64,000 nucleotides of DNA from IMG/VR virus record IMGVR_UViG_3300044734_000006, positions 1-64,000 of that record. One strand, written 5' to 3'. Positions 37,096 through 45,257 of the stretch are shown piece by piece. Numbering within the stretch: position 1 is the first letter of the stretch; each line of letters begins with the position of its first letter. Position numbers and translations under genes: made by a program. This DNA is from a virus. Under the pieces are notes generated by a model. It saw nothing but the letters and a program-made list of their open reading frames with translations. It did no database searches and was not told the DNA's origin.

Positions 37096-37386
37096 GTGAC
37101 GGCTTGCGCGGATTGGGAAGGTTGCCAGCCACAGAGAGGCGGTGGATCAGCGGCCCGTCTGCTCCGCACCTCGCCACACTCATCCGCAGATGAGGAGCAA
37201 GCCGCCGGGAGACCGCGAACGACAGGCGCATCCCGCACCACCATGCTGACTGACGATGTTATGGCACTTGCAGCGGAACTCTTTGACGATCTGCGCTCCC
37301 AACAACTTCCATGGACTTGCCCAGCGTGTCAGGCGGTGATGCTGGCGAAGTGCTCCGAGGGTATCGAGGCGCGAGCGCAGCCGTGA
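37096..37386 (+). CDS. Leaderless Cys-containing protein (96 aa)
   Basis: MTACADWEGCQPQRGG... then 'TTMLTDDVMALAAELFDDLR' and 'LPWTCPACQAVMLAKC', a zinc-knuckle. Stop overlaps the ParB-like gene (GTGA). Probably a partner or regulator of it. Confidence 0.6.
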   Translation: MTACADWEGCQPQRGGGSAARLLRTSPHSSADEEQAAGRPRTTGASRTTMLTDDVMALAAELFDDLRSQQLPWTCPACQAVMLAKCSEGIEARAQP

Positions 37387-38168
37387 GCACCGACCCGAAG
37401 CCGTTGTGGCAGATCATGCCCGAGATGAGCGAGGCAGAGTTTCAACGCTTCGTGAGCCGCATCGCTGCGCATGGCTACCTGTCCAGCCAAGAGGTACTTG
37501 TCGACCGCGATGGCCGGATCATCGATGGCCACCACCGGGCTAGGGCCTGCGCGGCACTGGGTATTGAATATCCGCGCCGCGTTCTTGACCAGGAGATGAC
37601 CGACGACGAGAAGTGGGAGATCGTCTGGCTCATCAACGTCTCACGCCGTCACCTGACCCTCGATCAGCAGCGTGACCTCGTCCGCCAGTGGTTGAAGCGG
37701 CACCCTGAGACCTCCAACCGCAGCGTGGCAGCCGACGTAGGTGTGGATGACAAGACTGTCGGCAAGATCAGGGGCGAACTGGAGGCGTCTGCGGAAATTC
37801 CGCAGACGGTGCGTCCCCACCAGCGTCAGGACCAGAGGCGCAACGGTGTGCCTACCGACGATCCGGAGCCTGACACCGTCGAGGCTGACGAGCGCGAGTT
37901 GATGACCGACGTGGCCGACCACCGCAACGGCGTGTGGTTCGAGGTCACCATCGGCTACCCGGCTCCGAGCCAAGTCGCACGCCAGCGTGGCGACCTACCG
38001 TACTCGCGGGAATCAGAGCGCCGTGAGTGGCACTCCACGCGGCTGTACCTGACCGCTCCAGCCCCGCAGTCTCTGATGGATGGCGCTTCGGTGGTGAAAG
38101 AACTCGCCGAATCCCTCTGGCGTCAGGTGCAGGCCGACCCCTTGCTCACGATGCTGATCCATGCCTGA
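37383..38168 (+). CDS. ParB-like N-terminal domain protein (261 aa)
   Basis: 'AHGYLSSQEVLVDRDGRIID' followed by 'GHHRARACAALGIEYPRRVL' is the ParB/sulfiredoxin box (GHHR.RA). An HTH follows: 'TLDQQRDLVRQWLKRHPETS' with 'NRSVAADVGVDDKTVGKIRG'. Such phage proteins bind DNA and some hydrolyse CTP or nick DNA. It precedes the packaging genes, so a role in marking DNA or controlling late genes is plausible but unproven. Confidence 0.82.
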   Translation: MSTDPKPLWQIMPEMSEAEFQRFVSRIAAHGYLSSQEVLVDRDGRIIDGHHRARACAALGIEYPRRVLDQEMTDDEKWEIVWLINVSRRHLTLDQQRDLVRQWLKRHPETSNRSVAADVGVDDKTVGKIRGELEASAEIPQTVRPHQRQDQRRNGVPTDDPEPDTVEADERELMTDVADHRNGVWFEVTIGYPAPSQVARQRGDLPYSRESERREWHSTRLYLTAPAPQSLMDGASVVKELAESLWRQVQADPLLTMLIHA

Positions 38169-38361
38169 GACGCGCCCGACCTTCGCCGACGAGGTGGACG
38201 CGATGCTGATGGCAGAGCGAGAGCCGCCCGACTACACCATGGCCGCCTCCTGCGTGACGTGCGGCGTGGAGATGCAGCCCGAGCCGGTGACCACCGAGGC
38301 TGGCGTGGTGAACTGGCAGTGCCCAACGTGCCATGTGGTGGTGAAGGTGCGCGTCCGATGA
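38161..38361 (+). CDS. Zinc-ribbon microprotein (66 aa)
   Basis: CxxC pairs 'ASCVTCGVEMQPEP' and 'NWQCPTCHVVVKVRVR'; ATG overlaps the ParB gene end by 8 nt. Confidence 0.65.
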   Translation: MPETRPTFADEVDAMLMAEREPPDYTMAASCVTCGVEMQPEPVTTEAGVVNWQCPTCHVVVKVRVR

Positions 38362-38606
38362 GCGAGCAGGAACGCCGCCGAGCCCGCGTCTGGACACACA
38401 GTGGCTGGGAGGTATGCACGCATGGCGGCATACCGGTGGCCTTCGCCCGGTATCCGTGGCTGCGCGACCCGTCCCACTATCGCGACGGCGGTCCGGCAGA
38501 ACCCGGTGATCTCACAGAGCACGAACTATCCGAGCACATCTGCGGGATACGCGGACCGGACGTAGGGCTGCTCTGTCCGCTCGTGCGATCGGTGACGAAG
38601 GTATGA
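38358..38606 (+). CDS. Unknown protein (82 aa)
   Basis: MSEQERRRARVWTHSGWEVC...; ends with 'EHICGIRGPDVGLLCPLVRS'. Coupled by ATGA at both ends. Confidence 0.55.
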   Translation: MSEQERRRARVWTHSGWEVCTHGGIPVAFARYPWLRDPSHYRDGGPAEPGDLTEHELSEHICGIRGPDVGLLCPLVRSVTKV

Positions 38607-38902
38607 CCGACACGCCCGCGCAGAACGTCTACCCCGAACTTGTGGCCCGCTACCGCGACGCTCGTCGTCAGTACCGTCAGCCCGGTGTGTCCAACTCTGC
38701 GGCTGCACTGGGTATGGATGAGCACGAATACTGCCGCAGGTTCGTCGCGGAGTTGGGACCGATCGTCACGCAGACCAGCACGGTGAGCATGGCGAACATC
38801 GCGTGGCTGGAAGGTGCTGCATACGATGAGGCTGGGTTGCAGGATGCACGTGCGTCGGGGCTGAGCGAGACGGTCGGACGCGCTGGTCAAGTCAAGCCAT
38901 GA
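38603..38902 (+). CDS. Unknown protein (99 aa), paralogue of 45257-45538
   Basis: 'PELVARYRDARRQYRQPGVS' and 'LGMDEHEYCRRFVAELGPI' closely match 'AEMVSRYARARRQYREPRIA' and 'GLSEREYCERYVAQMGVI' in the other gene. Helical, HTH-like. Function unknown. Confidence 0.6.
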   Translation: MTDTPAQNVYPELVARYRDARRQYRQPGVSNSAAALGMDEHEYCRRFVAELGPIVTQTSTVSMANIAWLEGAAYDEAGLQDARASGLSETVGRAGQVKP

Positions 38903-39000
38903 GGCGCGACCACGACGAGCAGGAAGACCGGCGTGACGCACCCGAGCCCATCGTGCTGCCGCTGCCCGTGCCTCAGCCTGCGGAGCCCGTACCGGCATGA
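38899..39000 (+). CDS. Acidic/proline-rich microprotein (33 aa)
   Basis: ATGA overlaps at both ends; charged start then a PIVLPLPVPQPAEPVP tail. Disordered linker-like peptide. Confidence 0.4.
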   Translation: MRRDHDEQEDRRDAPEPIVLPLPVPQPAEPVPA

Positions 39001-39584
39001 GCCCTCCGATCGTCGGATACCGCGCATGGCGGGTTGTGGGCGACGAACTGAGCAGCCTGTTCGTCGAGCAGATCGCATGGCCAGCAGGCGAGCGGATGGT
39101 CGCAGAATGCATGCCGCACAGGCTGCATAGCCAGCTAGCGCCGCACGATGCCCCGTGTCAGCAGTGCGACTGCGGCATCTACGCACGGACGACGCTACCC
39201 GGCATCTTCGATGAACTATGGAGTCGCGGGATGGCATCACTGGACACGGTCGTCGGTGCTGTGCTCCTTTATGGCGTCACGTACCACGGCAAGAGCGGAC
39301 CGCACGTCATCCGCGCTCAGTACGCCCAGCCGATCTGCCTGCTTGCCGATGATGCGTGGTACCCGCTCAGGCTGACGGACGATGGTATCGACCTGCAGGA
39401 GTGGCGGGCCATGCTGGAGCGTGTGTCGCAACGGTATGGGTTGCCGGTCGTGCGGCGTGACAGTATCGAGCGGTACGCAGCGGAGTTCGGCGAGCCGCTG
39501 TGCACGACCGAGGACGAACGGGTCACGCATGCGTCTGCTGATCCCCGTTGGCGCTCCTGGTGGCCGTGGGGCTTGGGATCGTAG
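38997..39584 (+). CDS. Unknown protein (195 aa)
   Basis: 'PPIVGYRAWRVVGDELSSLF' with Cys in 'HDAPCQQCDCGIYA' matches a widely seen but unnamed actinobacterial/phage domain ('GYRAWR...APC..C.CGIYA'). The second half is unrelated alpha/beta. No function proposed. Confidence 0.6.
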   Translation: MSPPIVGYRAWRVVGDELSSLFVEQIAWPAGERMVAECMPHRLHSQLAPHDAPCQQCDCGIYARTTLPGIFDELWSRGMASLDTVVGAVLLYGVTYHGKSGPHVIRAQYAQPICLLADDAWYPLRLTDDGIDLQEWRAMLERVSQRYGLPVVRRDSIERYAAEFGEPLCTTEDERVTHASADPRWRSWWPWGLGS

Positions 39585-39627
39585 TGGGCGACACCATGCT
39601 CGATGTGATCCGCACGCGGACCTGAGC

Positions 39628-40200
39628 GTGCCTCGCTTGCGCTGGACCGACGAGGAGCGTGCCGAGGCCATTCGCCTGTATGAGAAGGTAGGGCCAGCAG
39701 AGGCAGCACGGCGTACCGGGATCCCTCTCGGCACGGTGAAGTCGCTTGCCAAGAGGGCTGGGGTAGCAACCGGATGCATCCCGTCCTTGGTGGCCGCGAC
39801 CACAGTCGCTGCACTGACCCTCAAAGATCGCCGGCAGCGGTTCGCGGTCGCCCTCCAAGATCAGGCCGAGAAGTTCCTCGAGCACCTATGGGCACCGAGC
39901 ACGGCGTTCCACTGGGGCACGGTGAGCGAGCAGGACGGAGATGTGACGACCACTCGCACCGAGTTCATGGAGCATATCCTTGAGCGGCCGACGTTTGGAG
40001 ATCAGAAGGCGATCATGTCCACCATCTGCATGGCCGTGGACCGATCGATGAAGCTGACTGGCGACGACGCCGCACCTGTGGGGGCGGGCATCCTCGTCCA
40101 GATCCAACAGCGGCTTGCGGGCGGACTGGACGCGCAGACGCGGGTGCAAGTGGCCGCACTGCTCGACACCATCGAGGCCCCGACCGAGCCGGCGGCATGA
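39628..40200 (+). CDS. terS: Terminase small subunit (190 aa)
   Basis: GTG at 39628. An N-terminal HTH, 'LRWTDEERAEAIRLYEKVGP' with 'AEAARRTGIPLGTVKSLAKR', is the DNA-binding part of terminase small subunits. A helical oligomerisation region follows ('LKDRRQRFAVALQDQAEKFL'). Location directly before the ATPase subunit supports the call. It should recognise the pac/cos site and present DNA to the motor. Confidence 0.78.
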   Translation: MPRLRWTDEERAEAIRLYEKVGPAEAARRTGIPLGTVKSLAKRAGVATGCIPSLVAATTVAALTLKDRRQRFAVALQDQAEKFLEHLWAPSTAFHWGTVSEQDGDVTTTRTEFMEHILERPTFGDQKAIMSTICMAVDRSMKLTGDDAAPVGAGILVQIQQRLAGGLDAQTRVQVAALLDTIEAPTEPAA

Positions 40201-40210
40201 GCGGCTGACT

Positions 40211-41023
40211 GTGGCCACCCTGTCTCCCGCTCGTCGGCTGGCAGCTGCCCTTGACCCGGTGGTGCGGATGCAGCACGGTGGCATGACAGCCGACCCGTGG
40301 CAGGCGCTGATTCTGCGTACCGAGGCACGGCGTGTCATCGCGCTCACATCGCGCCAGACGGGTAAGTCGACCACGGCTGCCACAGACGCCCTGCATACCG
40401 CCGAGACCGAGAATAGTGGCGACATCATCATCGCTGCGGCCAAGCAGGATCAGGCAGCAGAGATGTTGCGCAAGTCGAAGGCGCTCTACAGCATCGGCGG
40501 GAGCATCTACGACGACGACCTCGGCGTCGATTCCGTGCTCCGCATCGAGATGCCGAACCGTTCGCGCATCTTGGCTGTGCCAGGCAAGGCCGCCACCGTC
40601 CGTAGCTTCACAGCGAAGAAGCTCATCGTTGATGAGGCCGCTTACGTCCCAGACGAGTTCTACATGGCTGTCTTCCCAATGCTCGCCGTGTCGCATGGAC
40701 GCATCTCGCTATACAGCACTGCGCATGCCAAGTCAGGGGCGTTTTATGACATCTGGACTGAGGCGCCTGAATGGGACTTCCGACTGCCACCCGAGGCGCA
40801 AGAGGAAGCGTGGCTCAAGATCAAGGTGCCGTGGTGGGAGTGTCCACGTATCCGACCGGAGTTCATCGAGGCAGAGCGGCGTAGATTCGGGGAGCAGTAC
40901 GTGCTTCGAGAGTATTGTTGCGAGTTCGCCGACGCCATCACCGCTGCCTTCCGCTCCGAGGACATCGAGGCCATGGCGCGCGACGACGTGGAGCCGTGGG
41001 CCATCGCAGGGTGGGCGCGGTGA
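40211..41023 (+). CDS. terL: Terminase large subunit, ATPase half (270 aa)
   Basis: GTG at 40211. Walker A 'ALTSRQTGKSTTAA' (45-58), Walker B 'KKLIVDEAAYVPDEFY' (D141, E142), coupling motif 'ISLYSTAHAKSGAFYD'. It ends with 'RSEDIEAMARDDVEPWAIAG', exactly where intact TerL proteins pass into the nuclease domain. The nuclease domain is a separate gene at 41310. The stop and 287-bp gap separate them cleanly at the domain linker. Confidence 0.9.
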   Translation: MATLSPARRLAAALDPVVRMQHGGMTADPWQALILRTEARRVIALTSRQTGKSTTAATDALHTAETENSGDIIIAAAKQDQAAEMLRKSKALYSIGGSIYDDDLGVDSVLRIEMPNRSRILAVPGKAATVRSFTAKKLIVDEAAYVPDEFYMAVFPMLAVSHGRISLYSTAHAKSGAFYDIWTEAPEWDFRLPPEAQEEAWLKIKVPWWECPRIRPEFIEAERRRFGEQYVLREYCCEFADAITAAFRSEDIEAMARDDVEPWAIAGWAR

Positions 41024-41060
41024 TCCTGTGGCAGATCGCGTCTGCGCCTACTCTGCCCGG

Positions 41061-41282
41061 ATGCCTGAGTTGGACATCGATGCAGCCAACGGTCTCTGGT
41101 ACTGCGCAGTCCGCGATGGCCTCGTGGAGATGTACGCCGAGGACGCGTCCACATGGGCGCTGACCGACCGCGGGCTGGAGGTGGCCTACCGGCGGGCGTT
41201 CACGCAGGGCGCGGATCCAGAGTTCCTCTCTGCGAGCCAACTTATCTCCCTCGCGGTGTACGGCATCACGGACATGGGGTGA
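41061..41282 (+). CDS. Unknown protein between terminase halves (73 aa)
   Basis: MPELDIDAANGLWYCAVRDG... with 'YAEDASTWALTDRGLEVAYR'; compact alpha/beta. Not an obvious endonuclease. It probably arrived as an insertion in the terminase gene. Confidence 0.55.
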   Translation: MPELDIDAANGLWYCAVRDGLVEMYAEDASTWALTDRGLEVAYRRAFTQGADPEFLSASQLISLAVYGITDMG

Positions 41283-41286
41283 GTCC

Positions 41287-41301
41287 GTATCCAATGGATA
41301 C
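41287..41301. promoter_or_regulatory. Palindrome GTATCCAATGGATAC (stoperator-like site 2)
   Basis: Perfect 6-bp arms. It overlaps a TGGATACT that could be a -10 for the ATG at 41310 (about 7 nt downstream). Confidence 0.55.
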
Positions 41302-41309
41302 TGGCCCTG

Positions 41310-42158
41310 ATGCGGCTTAGGGTAGGAGTCGACCTTGGCAAGGTGAATGACTCTAGCGCTGTGACCGTGTGTGAGGTGACCGACGCACCCGCAGCGCTGG
41401 GTCATGTTACCGCAGCGGACGTGGACTCGATGAGCATCGGTATCGACCCGCTCAGCCCACTCGGCATCCTTGGCGTGAGGCATACGCAGCCGGTGTACAT
41501 CGACCCGCTCGACCACCTGCCAGGACCGCGCGTGCCGTCGCTCGAACCGCTCTACACGGCACGTCACATCGAGCGCGCACCGCTCGGCACACCTTATACC
41601 GACGTGGCGATCGGCGTGAGGGTCATCGTCCAGTGGCTCCGGCAGCAGTTTCCTCGCATCGTGCCAGAACTCTACGTCGATGCCACGGGGGTCGGTATCC
41701 CGGTGGTGGACATCCTGCGGCGAGAACTGGCAGGCATTTCGCATCGGCTCGTGCCAGTCACGATCGTCAGCGGGGACGGGTATCACGACGTGGTCACGGC
41801 AGACGGTGCGGACCGCAAGGGCAGGGTCGTGCCGAGAAGTGCGCGGGGGCTGAAGGTCGGCAAGGGCTTCCTCGTGTCGCGGTTGCAGGCGTTGCTGCAG
41901 ACGCAGCGCCTTGTCGGTCCGCGTACGATGGTCGCCGAGTTGCAGGACGAGTTGCGGGTGTTCGAGACGCGGGCGAAGGAGGGGCGGGACGTGTATGGCG
42001 CGAAGGTGGGGGCGCACGATGACCTAGTTTTGTCTGCTGCTCTCGCCGTGCTTGACAGACCGCGGCAGGATGCACGCCGCGTGGTGGAGACGCTGGAGAC
42101 GATCAGCGGCCCGAGCATCGTCGGTGGCGGGCCGGCGGGAGCGTGGGACATTGGCTGA
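41310..42158 (+). CDS. Terminase large subunit, RNase H-like nuclease half (282 aa)
   Basis: 'MRLRVGVDLGKVNDSSAVTV' gives the first Asp of the RNase H fold, 'PELYVDATGVGIPVVDIL' the second, and 'VGAHDDLVLSAALAVLD' the last. This is the headful/cos cutting domain of TerL. Together with 40211-41023 it makes a complete two-part enzyme of normal total length (about 550). The halves must associate in trans, presumably at the portal. Confidence 0.88.
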   Translation: MRLRVGVDLGKVNDSSAVTVCEVTDAPAALGHVTAADVDSMSIGIDPLSPLGILGVRHTQPVYIDPLDHLPGPRVPSLEPLYTARHIERAPLGTPYTDVAIGVRVIVQWLRQQFPRIVPELYVDATGVGIPVVDILRRELAGISHRLVPVTIVSGDGYHDVVTADGADRKGRVVPRSARGLKVGKGFLVSRLQALLQTQRLVGPRTMVAELQDELRVFETRAKEGRDVYGAKVGAHDDLVLSAALAVLDRPRQDARRVVETLETISGPSIVGGGPAGAWDIG

Positions 42159-42414
42159 GGTGCTGGTGGATCATGCCAAGGACAACGGGTTGATTGCAGA
42201 CGCGGGTGACAGGTGGATCGGTGGTCACGGGATCACATGCCGCCGCCTCGCCGGTACGGGCCGTTGGATCTACTGCAAGTACTGCTACAAGAGCGTTGCG
42301 CCGTGGACACTGGAGGAGACCGTACCGGAGACGGGCGTGTGGCGGATGGTCTGCTGCGGAGAGTGCGGGGCAGGCTTGACACGGTCTGAGCAGGTAGAAT
42401 CGGGATATGAGTGA
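42151..42414 (+). CDS. Zinc-ribbon protein (87 aa)
   Basis: TTG at 42151 overlaps the terminase stop (GTG at 42160 is an alternative). Cysteines 'HGITCRRLAG', 'WIYCKYCYKSV', 'MVCCGECGAGL' form a zinc ribbon. Confidence 0.6.
   Translation: MAEVLVDHAKDNGLIADAGDRWIGGHGITCRRLAGTGRWIYCKYCYKSVAPWTLEETVPETGVWRMVCCGECGAGLTRSEQVESGYE
42395..42400 (+). promoter_or_regulatory. Leaderless promoter (TAGAAT)
   Basis: TAGAAT, CGGGAT, ATG at 42407. The same TAGAATCGGG word occurs at 52060. Confidence 0.55.
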
Positions 42415-42490
42415 GATCGTCGAGGAGCGCCGGTGCCGTTCTGGCAGCCAGATAGAGGAGCGTGATGACAATCGCGGACGATCGGCCTGA
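42407..42490 (+). CDS. Leaderless 27-residue peptide
   Basis: MSEIVEERRCRSGSQIEE...; charged. Overlaps the start of the next gene in another frame and may help couple it. Confidence 0.4.
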   Translation: MSEIVEERRCRSGSQIEERDDNRGRSA

Positions 42491-42740
42491 TTGCGTGACG
42501 TGTGGGGCTAGTCTTACGGGTGCTGCCGACGTGGCCTACTGCAAGGTCTGCCGTGTAGAGGCTGCCGCGGCCCGCTGGTTTACGAGTGGTGAGCGATACG
42601 GAGACGTTTTGGCTGCTACTGGGGTTGACGATGGCGAACTCGAAGAGGCACTTGAGCGCAGGTTTGACCGTATACTGGCGATCGTCAACCGGATGTGCGG
42701 TCTGTCAGCGACAGATACGACTAGGTACCCGCCGCCTTAG
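42465..42740 (+). CDS. Zinc-knuckle plus HTH-like protein (91 aa)
   Basis: GAGG 8-11 nt before the ATG. 'DCVTCGASLTGAADVAYCKV' then CR gives a four-Cys site; 'RYGDVLAATGVDDGELEEAL' is a helix-turn-helix-like pair. Confidence 0.6.
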   Translation: MTIADDRPDCVTCGASLTGAADVAYCKVCRVEAAAARWFTSGERYGDVLAATGVDDGELEEALERRFDRILAIVNRMCGLSATDTTRYPPP

Positions 42741-42761
42741 TCAAGCATTTGGGATCTAGTG

Positions 42762-43124
42762 CTAGGCAAGGGTGTGGGACAGCGGCCCCACACTCCCGTC
42801 TGCGCTAGACCAGTAGAATGTCACCACCGTTCCTGTCTCCCGCTGGCTAGGCCTGTGCTTCAGGTAGCAGCCAATGTGTCGCGGTATGGGTTCTAGGTTC
42901 GTGCAGACCGGGCACTCGATGCGGTGATCTAGATGTCCCTCTACGTTCTGGAAGGCGTGGTCGCAGCGCCATCCCACCACCCGTGATGGATGGCTCCGCT
43001 CGCAGTTCTGACAGGGTGGCATCTTGCTGCAATGGTGGTCGTCCATGCATCTCTGGCACAGACGCTTCACGCAGTGTGGACATCGACCCACGCTATCCAC
43101 CCCGCAACCACGAGAGCACCTCAT
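42762..43124 (-). CDS. RING/B-box-like cysteine-rich protein on the opposite strand (120 aa)
   Basis: Start chosen at ATG 43124 because TAGAAT lies 7 nt upstream. Many Cys/His pairs: 'MRCSRGCGVDSVGRCPHCVK', 'RLCQRCMDDHHCSKMPPCQN', 'WRCDHAF', 'IECPVCTNLEPIPRHIGC'. This is a cross-brace zinc arrangement like double zinc-finger domains. It is the only minus-strand gene inside the packaging/head operon, with its own promoter, so it behaves as a moron. Confidence 0.65.
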   Translation of the reverse strand: MRCSRGCGVDSVGRCPHCVKRLCQRCMDDHHCSKMPPCQNCERSHPSRVVGWRCDHAFQNVEGHLDHRIECPVCTNLEPIPRHIGCYLKHRPSQRETGTVVTFYWSSADGSVGPLSHTLA

Positions 43125-43131
43125 GACATCC

Positions 43132-43137
43132 ATTCTA
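43132..43137 (-). promoter_or_regulatory. Leaderless promoter (TAGAAT) of the zinc-rich moron
   Basis: TAGAAT, 7 nt, ATG on the minus strand. Upstream (43150-43200) is a repeated CGTCCCACGATG and the inverted repeat GTCCCACGATGGGAC. Confidence 0.5.
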
Positions 43138-43172
43138 CCCCGACGTAGGGCAACCCCGTCCCGCGTCCCACG

Positions 43173-43364
43173 ATGCGTCCCACGATGGGACAGGGACAGC
43201 CGACACCCAAGGCCACGCTGAGATCGCGGGTCCGTCGCACCCTACATCTGCGTGTCCCGTCCCTGCGGCCGGTGAGCGGAAGCACCACAAGCACGAACAG
43301 CGCCGCGACTAGGCACCTCCCGCCAGCGCAGACCACAGACCACTACATGGCTCAGTACCTGTAG
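43173..43364 (+). CDS. Doubtful basic protein (63 aa)
   Basis: The frame ends exactly before the portal GTG, but its composition (Arg/Thr/Pro-rich) is like random GC-rich sequence and no ribosome site precedes it. It fills the gap before the portal gene. Confidence 0.25.
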   Translation: MRPTMGQGQPTPKATLRSRVRRTLHLRVPSLRPVSGSTTSTNSAATRHLPPAQTTDHYMAQYL

Positions 43365-45257
43365 GTGGCGACGCTCCTCGGGCCTGACGGTCGGGCGTTC
43401 CCCAGGACCACACGCGCCGAGTTCGCCGCGGCACAGTCCGCGCTGGCGGCCATGCCGGCAGAACTGCGACGTGCGGTGAACCTCGACGAACTCGGCGTCA
43501 GCGGTACGCAGATCATTGGCGGCTTGGTCTACGAGGAACGCGCCCCCGAACTCGCAGGCTCCAAGGGCATGGAAGTCTGGCGCGAGATGGGGCACGACGC
43601 CACCTTGGCGATGTGTGTGCGCGCCACCATCAACCCGCTGCGCAGTGCGGACTGGTTTATAGAACCTGCGAGCGAGGAACCCGATCACGTTGAGCAAGCC
43701 GACCTCGCGCACTGGTGCCTGTGGGAGTTCGGCACGATGTCATACGACGATCTGCTGCGCCAGCAGATGCGTGCCATGAAGCAGTACGGGGTTGGGGCCT
43801 CGGAGGTGTGCTATCGACCGATCCCATCCGGGGAGTTCGCTGGAAAGTGGGGGTGGGAGAAGCTCGCGTGGCGCAGTCCTCTGAGCCTGTATCGCTTCGA
43901 CGTCGAGCCAGTGCAGACCGAATATGGCGGTACTAGGCGCGAACTCGTGACGATCGTACAACGCGATCCTGCATCGGGGACGCTGTTCTACCTGCCGAAA
44001 GACAAGGTGCTGCTGTTCGTCAACGACCTCGAGGGCGAGAACTTCTTGGGGAGAAGCGCATTCCGCGAGTGCTACGAGGCATGGCGGTACAAGCGTGCCA
44101 TCGGTCGCCTGGAGGCCATTGCCCTCGAGCGTTGTGGCATGGGTCGCCTGAAGGCCACGCTCCCGCAGGACTACTCGGACGAGGAGCGCAAGATGGCTCG
44201 GCAGATCGTGGAGAACGACCGCATCCATGAGAACGCTGGCATCGTCACCACCGAGGCTGTACCGGTCGACGTGATCCACAACTCGCTGGAGGGCGCGGCC
44301 TTTCGTGCGGCATGGGAAGCCTACGATGCGGCGATGTGCTTTCCGTTCCTCGCCCAGTACCTGCTGCTGGGCCAGCGTGGCAACAGCGGCGCGTACTCGC
44401 TCTCCCAGGACCACTCGCAGATCCAACTCACGCAACTCAACGGCGACGCCAACCAGTTCGAGCAGGTGCTCAACCTCAGTCCGGGCATCCCGCTGCTCAT
44501 CTCCATCAACTACCCGAACGCGGACCCGAGCAAGATGCCGAAGTTGCAGCACGGGGACATCGGACGCAAGGACATGGAGCTGATGGGTAAGACCCTGCTC
44601 GCCTTGTCGCAGGGTGGGTGGGTCATGCCGACCGCGCAGGATGAGGACACGCTGCGCAAGTTCGTAGACCTCCCGGAGCGCGACCCGATGCTCGGCCCGG
44701 AAGCCTTGGTGCCGCTCATCCAGCAGGTGTTACCGCCGACGTGGTGGGGGACGCCGCATCAGGCTGGACAGGCGGTGAACCCTGCGGCCAAGGCTCTGGT
44801 CGGCTCTGGCGTGCCAGCGCCGCAGGGCCAGCAGGTTGCGGGGCAGTTCTCCGAGCGCGAGTGGGCCGCCATGGCTGAGCGCTCGGTGAGGGCGCGGATG
44901 CCATGGCGCCGCCCGCAGATTAAGGGTGGACGCGTCACCGCCGAGGATGCCGTGAGGGTGCGGATGGGAGAGTATCTGTTGGACTACTTCGAGCAGGCCG
45001 ACAAGCCACGCATGCAGAAGCCTGATCCGCCCAGCGTACGCCTTGCCAAGCGGCGTAAGCCATACCAGATCGCGCGCATGTCCTCCGATGCGGCCAAGGT
45101 TGTGGAGATCAACGCACGGGCCAAGGCGGGCGGTGGGAGTGCGAACGGTAAGCGCAAGGTGGTCGTGAGCCCAGCGGATATCGTTGCACGGCAGGGTCGT
45201 AGGTCGGTGCAGGACGTGCTTGCAGTGCTCGGTGCGAAGAACGGGAGCGTAAAGTGA
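43365..45257 (+). CDS. Portal protein (DUF935 / Mu gp29-like, 630 aa)
   Basis: Typical DUF935 features: 'TQIIGGLVYEERAPELAGSK', 'ATLAMCVRATINPLRSADWF', 'PKDKVLLFVNDLEGENFLGR', 'NAGIVTTEAVPVDVIHNSL', 'FLAQYLLLGQRGNSGAYSLS' and 'QDHSQIQLTQLNGDANQFEQ'. The C-terminal 130 residues are basic and helical. The dodecameric portal is the DNA entry vertex of the capsid and docks the split terminase. Length is longer than Mu gp29 (about 510), mainly by the tail. Confidence 0.9.
   Translation: MATLLGPDGRAFPRTTRAEFAAAQSALAAMPAELRRAVNLDELGVSGTQIIGGLVYEERAPELAGSKGMEVWREMGHDATLAMCVRATINPLRSADWFIEPASEEPDHVEQADLAHWCLWEFGTMSYDDLLRQQMRAMKQYGVGASEVCYRPIPSGEFAGKWGWEKLAWRSPLSLYRFDVEPVQTEYGGTRRELVTIVQRDPASGTLFYLPKDKVLLFVNDLEGENFLGRSAFRECYEAWRYKRAIGRLEAIALERCGMGRLKATLPQDYSDEERKMARQIVENDRIHENAGIVTTEAVPVDVIHNSLEGAAFRAAWEAYDAAMCFPFLAQYLLLGQRGNSGAYSLSQDHSQIQLTQLNGDANQFEQVLNLSPGIPLLISINYPNADPSKMPKLQHGDIGRKDMELMGKTLLALSQGGWVMPTAQDEDTLRKFVDLPERDPMLGPEALVPLIQQVLPPTWWGTPHQAGQAVNPAAKALVGSGVPAPQGQQVAGQFSEREWAAMAERSVRARMPWRRPQIKGGRVTAEDAVRVRMGEYLLDYFEQADKPRMQKPDPPSVRLAKRRKPYQIARMSSDAAKVVEINARAKAGGGSANGKRKVVVSPADIVARQGRRSVQDVLAVLGAKNGSVK

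Noticed and set aside
39584-39627. Hydrophobic TTG/GTG frame before the small terminase gene (LALLVAVGLGIVVG...)
   Set aside because: Overlaps the end of the preceding gene, lacks an ATG and a ribosome site; too weak to call.
41024-41309. Group I intron or intein splitting the terminase
   Set aside because: No conserved intron core was seen, no endonuclease is encoded, and each half has its own start or stop codon in a good place.
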